From contig CAZGEW010000002.1 in NCBI GenBank assembly GCA_964524225.1, positions 1 to 45,433 of the forward strand: a stretch of 45,433 nucleotides of DNA, given 5' to 3'. Source of the stretch: GCA-2688775 sp964524225 (GTDB lineage: Archaea > Nanobdellota > Nanobdellia > Woesearchaeales > GW2011-AR4). Positions within the stretch are counted from its first letter, which is position 1. Each line of letters begins with the position of its first letter. Shown piece after piece: positions 15,594 through 23,070 of this stretch. The position numbers were made by a program, and so were the translations under genes. A model generated the notes under the pieces. The model was not told where the DNA came from and did no database searches. It worked only from the letters and a program-made list of their open reading frames with translations.

Positions 15594-16322
15594 TTATTGA
15601 TGAATTTTTGTTAACTGGTCTGTAAATAAATTAATTGGTATTGCTTGATTTTCCCCATTTTTCTTTGCTTTAAAAGCCTGTCCTAACAATTCAAATGTTT
15701 CTTTATCAACTACTGCTGTTCCGCTATCTCCTGGGAAGAGTTTTGTACTGATATAGAATACCTTTCCATCAGAAGGTTTAGTCACTATTCCGTCTCTATG
15801 GTAGAATCTTTCTCTATCTGGATAGCCAATCACAATAATTTCTTGTCCATCTTTTAATGTATCTGAATCACCCAACTTAAAAGGAAACTTTTTCCCATTA
15901 TAGGTTTCAGGCAATTTAAATATAACCACTTCTTCACCCATAACTAGTTCCTCTAAATCTTGACCATCAAGTTGGACTTTCCCTTTGACTATGCGTCCTT
16001 GGATATTCAGTGCATCAACTCGAAGCATACCTATCTGATTTATATCTGTCATATGTTTTAATGTTAAAATATAATTTCCATAAGGTATTCCTATCCCTTC
16101 TCTTTGTGCTCCAGGCACTTCGCCACCTTCTTTAAAATACGCTGTTCTTTTTAATGTAACATAACTATCTATAACCTCTTGAATATTCTTTACTTCTCTT
16201 ATTTTATTCTCTTCTTCGATTTTTTGCAAGACATTCTTAATATAACCTTCACAAATAGTTAGAGATGAGTTTATTGCTTCGATGGTTGCAAGCTGAATAA
16301 ATTGTCTTCTAGTTATTTCCAT
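15594..16322 (-). CDS. Trypsin-like serine protease with possible Tat signal
   Basis: The first residues, MEITRRQFIQLATIEAIN, resemble a twin-arginine signal (TRRQFIQL), although the hydrophobic part is weak. A trypsin-like fold is suggested by GIGIPYGNYILTLKHMTD (candidate catalytic His), GEEVVIFKLPE where the family usually has D-hAhLK (Glu replaces Asp), and FPGDSGTAVVDKETFELLGQAF (GDSG with the catalytic Ser). IGYPDRERFYHRDGIV matches the strand before it in HtrA-like proteases. No PDZ domain is present. The changed Asp position leaves activity uncertain. Confidence 0.65.
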   Translation of the reverse strand: MEITRRQFIQLATIEAINSSLTICEGYIKNVLQKIEEENKIREVKNIQEVIDSYVTLKRTAYFKEGGEVPGAQREGIGIPYGNYILTLKHMTDINQIGMLRVDALNIQGRIVKGKVQLDGQDLEELVMGEEVVIFKLPETYNGKKFPFKLGDSDTLKDGQEIIVIGYPDRERFYHRDGIVTKPSDGKVFYISTKLFPGDSGTAVVDKETFELLGQAFKAKKNGENQAIPINLFTDQLTKIHQ

Positions 16323-16357
16323 CTTAATATATTGCCTTAAACATTTTTTAATTTTAT

Positions 16358-16406
16358 TTAAGCTTTTGCTGTTATAAGCTCCCTAACAGATATTTTAAGC
16401 TTATCT
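16358..16406 (-). pseudogene. Duplicated 3' end of the 16947-17546 gene
   Basis: On the minus strand this piece reads DKLKISVRELITAKA and stop, nearly identical in protein and DNA to the last 15 codons of the gene at 16947-17546 (DKLKLSVNELITAKA). No longer open frame continues upstream; the intact 168-residue gene at 16413 lies there instead. It looks like the leftover of a second copy or the footprint of a recombination that placed the 168-residue gene between two copies of the end. Confidence 0.7.
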
Positions 16407-16412
16407 TATACT

Positions 16413-16919
16413 TTATTTGCATGCAGGTATGTGGTTAATTATCATTTCCAAATCAACATAACCTCCACTTGTCTTATACACATAATCACCAGAGCTATAG
16501 GTATATGTAACTACCATGTCTAGCACCTCTCTCTTATCGTCATTTTTCCGTGTTCTAGGTTCGATTGTAACGCTTTCGTATTTAACCTCATTTGGTTGAG
16601 GAATAAATAAAATTTTTGAATCAATAGAATAAATCGCAAATGGTTTACTACTAACACCTTGACCGCAATTTAAATAGTAAACCTCTACGAAGGGTTTTCC
16701 ATAAAAGCCATGCCCAGTAAACTTAAAAGATTTAGAATATATTTCCACAACACCATTTCTTATTTCTCCACTTTGCTTATTGATGATTTCCCACAATAAA
16801 CCTGTAAACAAATCTGTTGGTGCATACTCTGGTGGTGCTATTTCTACTGCTGTTACAGCACTTTGAAAGAGGATAAATCCAGCCAGCACAACCCTTTTTA
16901 TTGTTTTAAACATGTCCAT
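16413..16919 (-). CDS. Secreted protein of unknown function
   Basis: I do not recognise this gene. It encodes 168 residues with a clear signal peptide (MDMFKTIKRVVLAGFILFQSAVTAVE, hydrophobic core 10-24). The mature part is rich in beta-type sequence and Tyr (VEVYYLNCGQG, VVTYTYSSGDYVYKTSGGYVD) with two cysteines, one near residue 88 and one in the last three residues. The protein is probably exported and possibly disulfide-bonded. It sits between two copies of a 48-base sequence, the true and duplicated ends of the neighbouring gene, so it may have arrived by recombination. Confidence 0.6.
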   Translation of the reverse strand: MDMFKTIKRVVLAGFILFQSAVTAVEIAPPEYAPTDLFTGLLWEIINKQSGEIRNGVVEIYSKSFKFTGHGFYGKPFVEVYYLNCGQGVSSKPFAIYSIDSKILFIPQPNEVKYESVTIEPRTRKNDDKREVLDMVVTYTYSSGDYVYKTSGGYVDLEMIINHIPACK

Positions 16920-16946
16920 TTTTGGAATTAAGTTTTGAAATCAAAT

Positions 16947-17546
16947 TTAAGCTTTTGCTGTTATAAGCTCATTAACAGATAGTTTAAGTTTATCTGGTAA
17001 ATTTGAACTTTCAAATACTTCTCCTAGGCTCATGCGTTTATTTGGCATTAAATAGTAGTTGACACTACCAATAAATTCTTTTATGGTTGCATAGGTGCAT
17101 AATGTTTGACTTTGTGCATTATTGCCATTATTATTAGTAGGATGTAAACCTAATTTGTATTTAAAACCAACTTGAAAATTGCCATTACTAAAATAAGCAT
17201 CAAACATAGGTATAGAACTTGGTTCAATGTCGGTTGGCATTATTAATGGTCCAAATTTAGCCATTGTAACTACTCTCACTCTTTTGTCTATTTTGGATAT
17301 GCTAATCTTAGTATCAGCATTGTAATCATGTACAAGTCCTTCTAAACCATTGGGGTGCTCAACCATAGGGTGATGAGGACTTTCTATACTTAATTTGAAT
17401 TCCCCATTTCTAGTTCTAAGTTGGGATTCATAAGAACCAGTAATAGCTCTACCATACTCATTAAGCACTGGATGCCAAATATATCTTAGTTTTACACCTA
17501 CTAACTCAAATGATTGATGTAGTAATTTAGTCAATCCTGTAACCAT
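16947..17546 (-). CDS. Hypothetical protein, 199 residues
   Basis: Not recognised. The product has no signal peptide or membrane segment. It contains mixed beta-type stretches (SQLRTRNGEFKLSIES, KISISKIDKRVRVVTMAKFG, NFQVGFKYKLGLH), an Asn-rich turn (PTNNNGNNAQSQ) and a helical C-terminus ending DKLKLSVNELITAKA. The 3' end is duplicated at 16358-16406. It belongs to a strip of short orphan genes on the minus strand. Confidence 0.55.
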   Translation of the reverse strand: MVTGLTKLLHQSFELVGVKLRYIWHPVLNEYGRAITGSYESQLRTRNGEFKLSIESPHHPMVEHPNGLEGLVHDYNADTKISISKIDKRVRVVTMAKFGPLIMPTDIEPSSIPMFDAYFSNGNFQVGFKYKLGLHPTNNNGNNAQSQTLCTYATIKEFIGSVNYYLMPNKRMSLGEVFESSNLPDKLKLSVNELITAKA

Positions 17547-17581
17547 TTTGCTTAAATAATTAGTGATAGCACTAAAAAATA

Positions 17582-18007
17582 TTAATACAAATATTTTTTC
17601 TTAGAAAGCATCTTGCCCATGGAAAGCTTTCCCGGCCCATTTGCAATGATGACTATTAAAACTGCAATAAGTATTAGCACAAATTCATAGCCACCTTTTG
17701 ATACCAATAATCCGTTTTTCCAATGAACTACGAAAAATGCAACAAGCATATCTATTAACAATAAAATACTAGACCACCAACTTAAAATTCCGAATATTAA
17801 AAATAGCCCACCTACAAATTCCACAACTGATACTATAAGCGCGGAATAAACTGGTAATGGAATGCTGATTTTGGTGAAGAAGTCCACAGTTCCAGTGAAG
17901 CCACCAGGTGCAAAAAGCTTTAGATAACCATGGTAAGTAAATATAATTCCAAGTATAAGTCTTAATAGAGTTAATGTCCATTGACTTATGCTATTATTTT
18001 TTGGCAT
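17582..18007 (-). CDS. DoxX-family membrane protein
   Basis: The product is a 141-residue protein with four transmembrane helices: LTLLRLILGIIFTYHGYLKL, YSALIVSVVEFVGGLFLIFG, WWSSILLLIDMLVAFFVVHW and EFVLILIAVLIVIIANGPGK. The RLILGIIFTYHGYLKLF start and the G-P-G-K-x-S end are typical of DoxX/DUF4870-like proteins, named for a thiosulfate:quinone oxidoreductase subunit but widespread with uncertain role. The start at 18007 is fixed by a leader hairpin 10 bases upstream. Confidence 0.85.
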   Translation of the reverse strand: MPKNNSISQWTLTLLRLILGIIFTYHGYLKLFAPGGFTGTVDFFTKISIPLPVYSALIVSVVEFVGGLFLIFGILSWWSSILLLIDMLVAFFVVHWKNGLLVSKGGYEFVLILIAVLIVIIANGPGKLSMGKMLSKKKYLY

Positions 18008-18016
18008 TTTAAATAT

Positions 18017-18051
18017 AAAAAAATTTCAATGTAGAGCATTGAAATTTTTTT
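18017..18051. repeat. Palindromic leader hairpin upstream of doxX
   Basis: AAAAAAATTTCAATG (18017-18031) pairs with 18037-18051 over 15 bp around TAGAG. The T-run on the coding strand ends 10 bases before the ATG at 18007 and is followed by ATATTTAAA-ATG, nearly the same spacer as upstream of the glutaminase gene. Confidence 0.7.
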
Positions 18052-18064
18052 CTAATAAATAACA

Positions 18065-18418
18065 TTACCGACCTGATTCAGTCTCATAAATCTCATTAAA
18101 CTTAGTTATATATCCTGTGCTTTGTGCTTTTTTTAAGGCGCTTTCAAATATCCACTTATCGAATCCTGTTGGTTCTACAGTAAACTTCTGCCCTTCTACA
18201 CGCTCTCTTGCTGTCCACGGTGGTTCACCATAAAGAATATTAAACAAATCTCTACCACCACGTTCAGGTAATTCAGAGACCATCACGGCTGGTACAAGAC
18301 CCATCATAACCTCTAGTTCTCTTATCCTGTCTTTGTCTCGGCCTAAGTACCCACAAATAACTTCAGCAAGCTTGCCACCATGCGTTGGACTTTGTGTTAC
18401 TATTTTATACATTATCAT
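18065..18418 (-). CDS. Hypothetical protein, 117 residues
   Basis: Not recognised. A soluble protein without signal or membrane segments. It begins MYKIVTQSPTHGGKLAEVICGYLGRDKDRIRELE (the ATG two codons in may be the true start) and has a notable LVPAVMVSELPERGGRDLFNILYGEPPWT. Codon use resembles its neighbours. It could be a small enzyme or a phage-derived gene, and I see no motif to decide. Confidence 0.5.
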   Translation of the reverse strand: MIMYKIVTQSPTHGGKLAEVICGYLGRDKDRIRELEVMMGLVPAVMVSELPERGGRDLFNILYGEPPWTARERVEGQKFTVEPTGFDKWIFESALKKAQSTGYITKFNEIYETESGR

Positions 18419-18447
18419 ACTGATTTATTGTTTATGTTATTATACCA

Positions 18448-18864
18448 TCACTTCTTAAGTCTTTCTTCCAATGAAACCCAGCCTGCGCTGGTTAATTCTT
18501 CTTTAGGAACCCATTTTCCCTCTTTTAAAACCTCAATTCTTGGGTTTGATGGAGTAACTTGCATTTCTGTACCTTGTAGATCTTTTAGCAGTAAACCATG
18601 ATAAACTTTTTCTAGCTCTCCCCCTTGCACTCCATAGTCCACACGAGTTGCCGCATCTCGTGAAAGGTATCTTACTTGATATGGTTTTACAATAGCAGAA
18701 TATGTATAGGATCCAGATTCTTTGTCCTCTTCAACTAATCTTTTCAACGTTTCTATAGCATCAGAAATAGTAGCAAAAGCTACTAAAGGTTCAGTACGGA
18801 TAAGTAAACTATTTTGATTTGGCATATACATAACCAACTCAATTGTGAACACTTTATTTTCCAT
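18448..18864 (-). CDS. Hypothetical protein, 138 residues
   Basis: Not recognised. The product is soluble, with alternating strands and one helix (ATISDAIETLKRLVEEDK) and a charged C-terminus. It begins 1 base after the end of the broken VKOR gene in the same direction. Short, lineage-specific genes like this and its neighbour at 18065 often code small accessory proteins in reduced genomes. No function is proposed. Confidence 0.5.
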   Translation of the reverse strand: MENKVFTIELVMYMPNQNSLLIRTEPLVAFATISDAIETLKRLVEEDKESGSYTYSAIVKPYQVRYLSRDAATRVDYGVQGGELEKVYHGLLLKDLQGTEMQVTPSNPRIEVLKEGKWVPKEELTSAGWVSLEERLKK

Positions 18865-18865
18865 T

Positions 18866-19151
18866 TTAGACCAAAATTACAATTAATATCAAAACCGAAG
18901 CTATTGATGAAACCATGCAATAATCACACCACTTTTTAAGTACAAATGCTTGCACTCCAGTAAGGTAAATTGAAAAGAGTACTGATAAAATGCTTGCAAT
19001 CACTATAAAATAGTAAACAACATTCAATATATAAATATTTCCATTCACCATAGTAAAAATTCCGAATATTAAATATAATCCCATAATATAGCATACCCGG
19101 AATTGTATTTTCTATGCCAAAAGTTTTTCCATATAGATATATTAGATTCAT
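18866..19151 (-). pseudogene. Truncated and frameshifted VKOR-family protein
   Basis: Two frames together read like the end of a vitamin-K-epoxide-reductase-type disulfide-forming protein. The first (from 19151) gives YGKTFGIENTIPGMLYYG, the conserved ...YGkxfGIP...G loop. The second (to 18866) gives SIYLTGVQAFVLKKWCDYC with the membrane CxxC motif and a final helix. Dropping one G from the GGG near 19076 joins them as LYYGLYLIFGIF. The N-terminal helix and first cysteine pair are absent, because the RibL-like gene ends at 19148. It is probably dead, although a sequencing slip could explain the frameshift alone. Confidence 0.65.
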
Positions 19152-19552
19152 TTTTTATTTAATTTTGAGCTCTTATAAAGATGAGGCATGTAAGCATCAA
19201 TTCTTATAATTTCAGCCTTTATTCCTCTTTTCTTCAATTCTTCCTCAAGCTGCTGCATTTGCACCTTTTGGTCGTAGCCTAAGCAGATGATATCCGGCTT
19301 TAAATCTTCAATAATTTTGAATATATCACCTTTATTACCCAATACAGCTTTATCAACAATCTTAAGCATCCTCACCGCTTCCAGTCTATCTTTTTCATTA
19401 TGCAAAGGATTTTTCCCTTTGAATGCCTTAGATGTTTCATCCCTTGCAACTACAACAATCAGTTCATCGCCATATTTCTTAGCTTCAGAAAGATAGTATA
19501 AATGTCCTGGATGAATTATATCAAAAGTGCCAGTACACATTATTTTTTTCAT
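19148..19552 (-). CDS. Cytidylyltransferase-like protein (RibL/FAD synthase type)
   Basis: The protein transfers a nucleotide to a phosphorylated or hydroxyl substrate. It has the HxGH motif CTGTFDIIHPGHLYYLSEAK (residues 6-25), VVVARDETSKAFKGKNPLHNEKDR and DIICLGYDQK, matching archaeal RibL-type FAD synthetases and glycerol-3-phosphate cytidylyltransferases. ICLGYDQ and the KGKNPLHNEKDRLE stretch favour RibL. I set the start at the ATG at 19552 (MKKIMCTGTFD); the longer frame adds 28 residues that overlap the glnD-like stop. It overlaps the dead VKOR gene by 4 bases. Confidence 0.85.
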   Translation of the reverse strand: MKKIMCTGTFDIIHPGHLYYLSEAKKYGDELIVVVARDETSKAFKGKNPLHNEKDRLEAVRMLKIVDKAVLGNKGDIFKIIEDLKPDIICLGYDQKVQMQQLEEELKKRGIKAEIIRIDAYMPHLYKSSKLNKK

Positions 19553-19622
19553 TAGATAAAGAATAAAAATTAAATTTAAAAAGGTTGTGGGGGGGGAATG
19601 GAATAAACTAAGAATTGAACTG

Positions 19623-22070
19623 TCAACTTGTAACATTTAATGCTTCTATTCCAAAATATTTTTGGATTGCTGTTTTCACAGTTTTAGGCGGCTTATCTGT
19701 TTCAAAAATAAAAACATTGTCAATTTTTCCATCGCGTGATGTGTGGTCATTTGCTGTATAGATGTTAGCACCAACTTTTTCTGATAAAGTTCTTGTTACT
19801 GCATATAATAAACCCCTCATATCTTCTCCCCTCATTACCGTTCTATAATATCCTAAATCTGCTAGATATTCTAGTCCTATAGTACTAATATTAACTTGTT
19901 TTAATAAGGGAGCTATAGGTATATCAATATCCTCTCTTTGAACAATTATCCTTTCTAGGTCTTTCCTGAATTCTTCTATGTTTGTTTCATTGGCAATTGC
20001 AATATCAAAAAAATCTAAAGCCAATTTGTATGGCTCTTTTAAAGAATAAATTCGTGCGTGTTTTATATTTAGTCCATGTTTATAGCAAGTTCCTGCAATT
20101 CTCCAGAAGAGTCCTTCATAATCCTCAGCATAGACTGCTAATGAGCCACTGCTTTCGGAATAATTAACATTGTACTCTAATTTAGGTTTTTTCTTCTCAT
20201 TTACCTCTCTAAGTTTATTGATATGCGTCATTAAGTCCGGTGCATACCTACTATAAAAGAAGTTTTCTGGTAAAGCGTCAGCAATAGACCTACCTTCTTC
20301 ATCTAGTTTAAATGGATCGTAATAAGTACGTTTTTCATTAAGTAATCTGCTCATTAGATTTTTGTATAAGTCAATAACATTTGCCCATTGTTCTCGTGAA
20401 AACTTCCTTTGTTTTCCATGGCCTAAATCAGCATAAGTAAACAAAAATAAATTTCTTAGATGTGATACGCCTGGTAGTTCTCCTACTAAGTGATTTATAT
20501 CCTTCGGCTCATCAATAATACGCCTTTGTGCCGAATCAAATAACAAGCCTTTATTTTCTATTAAGAAAGCTATAGTTTCAGATAAAGGAGCAATCTGTGA
20601 ATATTGTTTAGTCAATATTTTTGTATACGCCTCGGTGTCAGTTCTAAGAATTTCTGGAATCCCTTTGCAAAGCAGAGCAAACCTTAATGCCCTCAATTCT
20701 TCAGGTTCTAAAGCAGAGTATTCTGTTGCAAAGAATTTTGTTTGCTCATCTGCATCTCCACTAACATTTTGTAGAGTTTCTAAATTTTCTATTCTTCGTA
20801 TTGCTTGACCTTCTCGAGTTATTCCCCTATTTCTATGAGTTGGTTCAAAGAGAGAAAATTCCAAATCTGAAAAACCTGGAACAAGCTTTCCTAAAACATT
20901 GAAACTTTGTAAATACCTCAAAGTTCTACTTAAACTTCCTCTTACAGAAAATAAGTCTAAAAATACTGGGTGTGGTTGTACAAAATCATGTGCTCTGGCT
21001 AACAAATTATGATCTTCATCAGAACTTACGTCAAGTCCGTATTTCTGGGCATTAAGAAGTAATGTATAAAATGCGATATTCTCATTAAAATTTGGCATCC
21101 TACTAAATCGTAAACTAGAATGTCTGTATTCTACACCACCATCAATAGTTACAGTCTTCTGACCGATTACCATCTCAGTATAACGTTCTATGACTTTTCT
21201 GGCTGATAAATAAACTCTGACGCTATCATCACCAAAGTATTTTCTAAATTCAATGAAATCATCATAAGATAATTCGTCATTTGATAGGATCCCTGGAGGT
21301 GGACCTTTTCTAAGATTTAGCCAAGCTCTAACTTTTAGGAGAATACCTACAGCTTCCATTACATCAGCTGGCACTTTACTATAGACATACCTTGATGACT
21401 CAAAGTTCTCTATTGCTTGTAGCCATACTGCTGTATTAAAATACCTTAGACCACCTATTCCATATTTAATGTTAAATGACTTTAGATTTTCTATTTTCCT
21501 AGGGAATTTGTGTTGTTGTTCTTTTAATTCGCCTGACTTAGCCAACACAAACTCAAGTGGATTAACATAAGCTTTAAGTTGCTCTCTAACGTTATGTTCA
21601 AGATTAAAGTTACCAGCAATTGGTCTAAGGTCTAAAAGACTCGTTTGAATTACATGCTTATCGTCTCTTTCAGGCAGGGCTTCGTCTAAATCATAAATGA
21701 CAATATTTCCTTTAATCTGAGGATGCATTGTATAGAAATCTTGTAAGGCATGCCAGAGACTGTTTACATGTTTGTCAAGGCGCCTAAAAACTAATACTAA
21801 ATCTGTATCTGAATTTGGAGTAGTTTCCTCTCTCCCATAACTAGCACAAGCTGCAAGTAGTACGTTATCATTTGATAGCCCGGTATTTTGGTAAAAATAC
21901 CTAACTACCGCATCTAGCAAAATCGCGCGTTGTTTTGTTATTTCAAAACCATTTTGTAATGTTGAACTGAGTATAGCGTCGCGAATTCTGCTAATGCCAA
22001 TGTCAATAGCTCTAATTAATCCTTCTTTTTTTATTAAATCGTCTAAAGAAGTGGCCATGCTATCATCCAT
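19623..22070 (-). CDS. GlnD-like protein: nucleotidyltransferase, degenerate HD, two ACT domains
   Basis: GlnD proteins uridylylate and deuridylylate PII, signalling nitrogen status. The N-terminal nucleotidyltransferase is intact (ASYGREETTPNSDTDLVLVF, S77-R80 and D88/D90), followed by the GlnD helical part (LDLRPIAGN, NIKYGIGGLRYFNTAVWL). The central region aligns with the HD phosphohydrolase of GlnD, but its metal ligands are mostly gone: the H of DEHT becomes RNRG, the HD pair reads LLCKGIPE, and only YADL remains. The C-terminus has two ACT domains (YEGLFWRIAGTCYKHGLNI; RGLLYAVTRTLSEKVGANI). So it probably adds but does not remove nucleotides. At 815 residues it is close to the family length of about 890. 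No PII gene is in the window. Confidence 0.85.
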   Translation of the reverse strand: MDDSMATSLDDLIKKEGLIRAIDIGISRIRDAILSSTLQNGFEITKQRAILLDAVVRYFYQNTGLSNDNVLLAACASYGREETTPNSDTDLVLVFRRLDKHVNSLWHALQDFYTMHPQIKGNIVIYDLDEALPERDDKHVIQTSLLDLRPIAGNFNLEHNVREQLKAYVNPLEFVLAKSGELKEQQHKFPRKIENLKSFNIKYGIGGLRYFNTAVWLQAIENFESSRYVYSKVPADVMEAVGILLKVRAWLNLRKGPPPGILSNDELSYDDFIEFRKYFGDDSVRVYLSARKVIERYTEMVIGQKTVTIDGGVEYRHSSLRFSRMPNFNENIAFYTLLLNAQKYGLDVSSDEDHNLLARAHDFVQPHPVFLDLFSVRGSLSRTLRYLQSFNVLGKLVPGFSDLEFSLFEPTHRNRGITREGQAIRRIENLETLQNVSGDADEQTKFFATEYSALEPEELRALRFALLCKGIPEILRTDTEAYTKILTKQYSQIAPLSETIAFLIENKGLLFDSAQRRIIDEPKDINHLVGELPGVSHLRNLFLFTYADLGHGKQRKFSREQWANVIDLYKNLMSRLLNEKRTYYDPFKLDEEGRSIADALPENFFYSRYAPDLMTHINKLREVNEKKKPKLEYNVNYSESSGSLAVYAEDYEGLFWRIAGTCYKHGLNIKHARIYSLKEPYKLALDFFDIAIANETNIEEFRKDLERIIVQREDIDIPIAPLLKQVNISTIGLEYLADLGYYRTVMRGEDMRGLLYAVTRTLSEKVGANIYTANDHTSRDGKIDNVFIFETDKPPKTVKTAIQKYFGIEALNVTS

Positions 22071-22262
22071 AATTAATTTGAATTAGTCTCATCCATCATA
22101 AATTAAGTACCTCAATAAATCAAGAGCTTATGGATTTTATTGATATTTATATCATTTTCTAATATTTATTAAACAAAAAGTTATAAAAAATAAAAAATTT
22201 TAAATATTTGTTTAGAAATCTATAATTAAACTATCAGAAAATAAATGAATATTACAAATCAC

Positions 22263-22295
22263 AAAATTTTTTCAATCTACGATTGAAAAAATTTT
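22263..22295. repeat. AT-rich palindrome in the glnD-lrp intergenic region
   Basis: AAAATTTTTTCAATC (22263-22277) pairs with 22281-22295 around TAC, 15 bp. It lies in the 285-base divergent gap between the glnD-like gene (start 22070) and the Lrp gene (22356). The rest of that gap is AT-rich with no gene. Confidence 0.6.
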
Positions 22296-22313
22296 CATAA
22301 GTATTACATGAGG

Positions 22314-22346
22314 AAAAAATTCAATAGCTCTGCTATTGAATTTTTT
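22314..22346. repeat. Palindromic leader hairpin upstream of the Lrp gene
   Basis: AAAAAATTCAATAGC (22314-22328) pairs with 22332-22346 around TCT, 15 bp, followed by T and AGAATCAA and the ATG at 22356. The stem ends 10 bases from the ATG, the same spacing as at spt5, the glutaminase gene and doxX. Confidence 0.7.
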
Positions 22347-22355
22347 TAGAATCAA

Positions 22356-22802
22356 ATGCAACTTGAAGAAACTGACAAAAAAATATTGAACACACTAATA
22401 GAGAACTCAAGACTTTCTTTAAGACAGATTGCCAAACAAGCAAAAGTTTCAGTAGCAACTGTTATGCATCATATAAAAAAATTGGAAAATGAAAGAATAA
22501 TAGAAAAGTATACAGCAAAACTCGATTACGAAAAGATAGGTTTTGATGTTGAAGTTATGATTGAAATAAGAATCTCTAAAGGAAAGTTGTTTGATGTTGA
22601 AAAAAAGATTGCAATGCATCCTAATGTTTTTGCAGTTTATGATATAACAGGAGCCTTTGATGCTGTAATTCTTGCTAGATTCCCAACAAGAAGACAGATG
22701 GATAATTTTCTGAAAAAATTACAAACTTATGATTTTGTTGAAAGGACAGAAACAAAATTAATTCTTAATACAATTAAGGAAGAGAGTGTTAGTGTGGTTT
22801 AA
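22356..22802 (+). CDS. Lrp/AsnC-family transcriptional regulator
   Basis: This is a 148-residue feast/famine regulator. Residues 1-60 form the winged helix-turn-helix (TDKKILNTLIENSRLSLRQIAKQAKVSVATVMHHIKKLE), and residues about 70-148 the RAM/AsnC ligand-binding domain (VEVMIEIRISKGKLFDVEKKIA, VFAVYDITGAFDAVILARF). The amino-acid ligand is unknown. It is divergent from the glnD-like gene across a hairpin-rich gap, so it may control that gene and itself. Confidence 0.93.
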   Translation: MQLEETDKKILNTLIENSRLSLRQIAKQAKVSVATVMHHIKKLENERIIEKYTAKLDYEKIGFDVEVMIEIRISKGKLFDVEKKIAMHPNVFAVYDITGAFDAVILARFPTRRQMDNFLKKLQTYDFVERTETKLILNTIKEESVSVV

Positions 22803-22846
22803 TTATATACAAAAATTTCAATCCAAGATTTAAATTTTTAGTTTAA

Positions 22847-22996
22847 TGGGGCTGCCCGGATTTTCAACAACCTTGCAGTTGATTGTTTTGAACCGGGGTC
22901 GGACCCAATTTATAAGAAAAAATTTCAACAATTTGTATGTTGAAATTTTTTATTTGCCCCAAGGGCCAATGATAGTCCAAGCTACACCACAGCCCC
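22847..22996 (-). tRNA. tRNA-Pro(GGG) with two introns
   Basis: Read from 22996 to 22847. The acceptor arm GGGGCTG (22996-22990) pairs with CAGCCCC at 22854-22848; the discriminator is A22847 and CCA is not encoded. The anticodon stem GGCCC/GGGTC (22967-22963; 22906-22902) encloses TTGGGG, so the anticodon is GGG. Intron 1 is about 22908-22956 (49 nt, canonical 37/38 position). Intron 2 is 22861-22886 (26 nt) in the T loop, with TTCA/TGAA as the central BHB helix. Exons of 40, 21 and 14 nt give a 75-nt mature tRNA with T loop TTCAAAT and T stem CCCGG/CCGGG. Intron 1 carries a 14-bp palindrome (22917-22951). The 37/38 BHB helix is imperfect, so its edges are less sure. Confidence 0.85.
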
Positions 22997-23012
22997 CATC
23001 CTGAAGGGGAAA

Positions 23013-23022
23013 ACTATAAAAT
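23013..23022 (-). promoter_or_regulatory. TATA-like promoter of tRNA-Pro
   Basis: On the minus strand ATTTTATAGT is about 17-26 bases upstream of the tRNA start at 22996, as expected for an archaeal TATA box. Confidence 0.45.
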
Positions 23023-23070
23023 TTTAAAGATTTTTTGCTTTAACAGCAGATAATAATTAAATCATAAAAA

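Noticed and set aside
22263..22346. AT hairpins read as bacterial-type terminators
   Set aside because: Stems of this sort occur directly before start codons on both strands, with fixed spacing, so simple termination of the previous gene does not explain them, although a role in attenuation remains possible.
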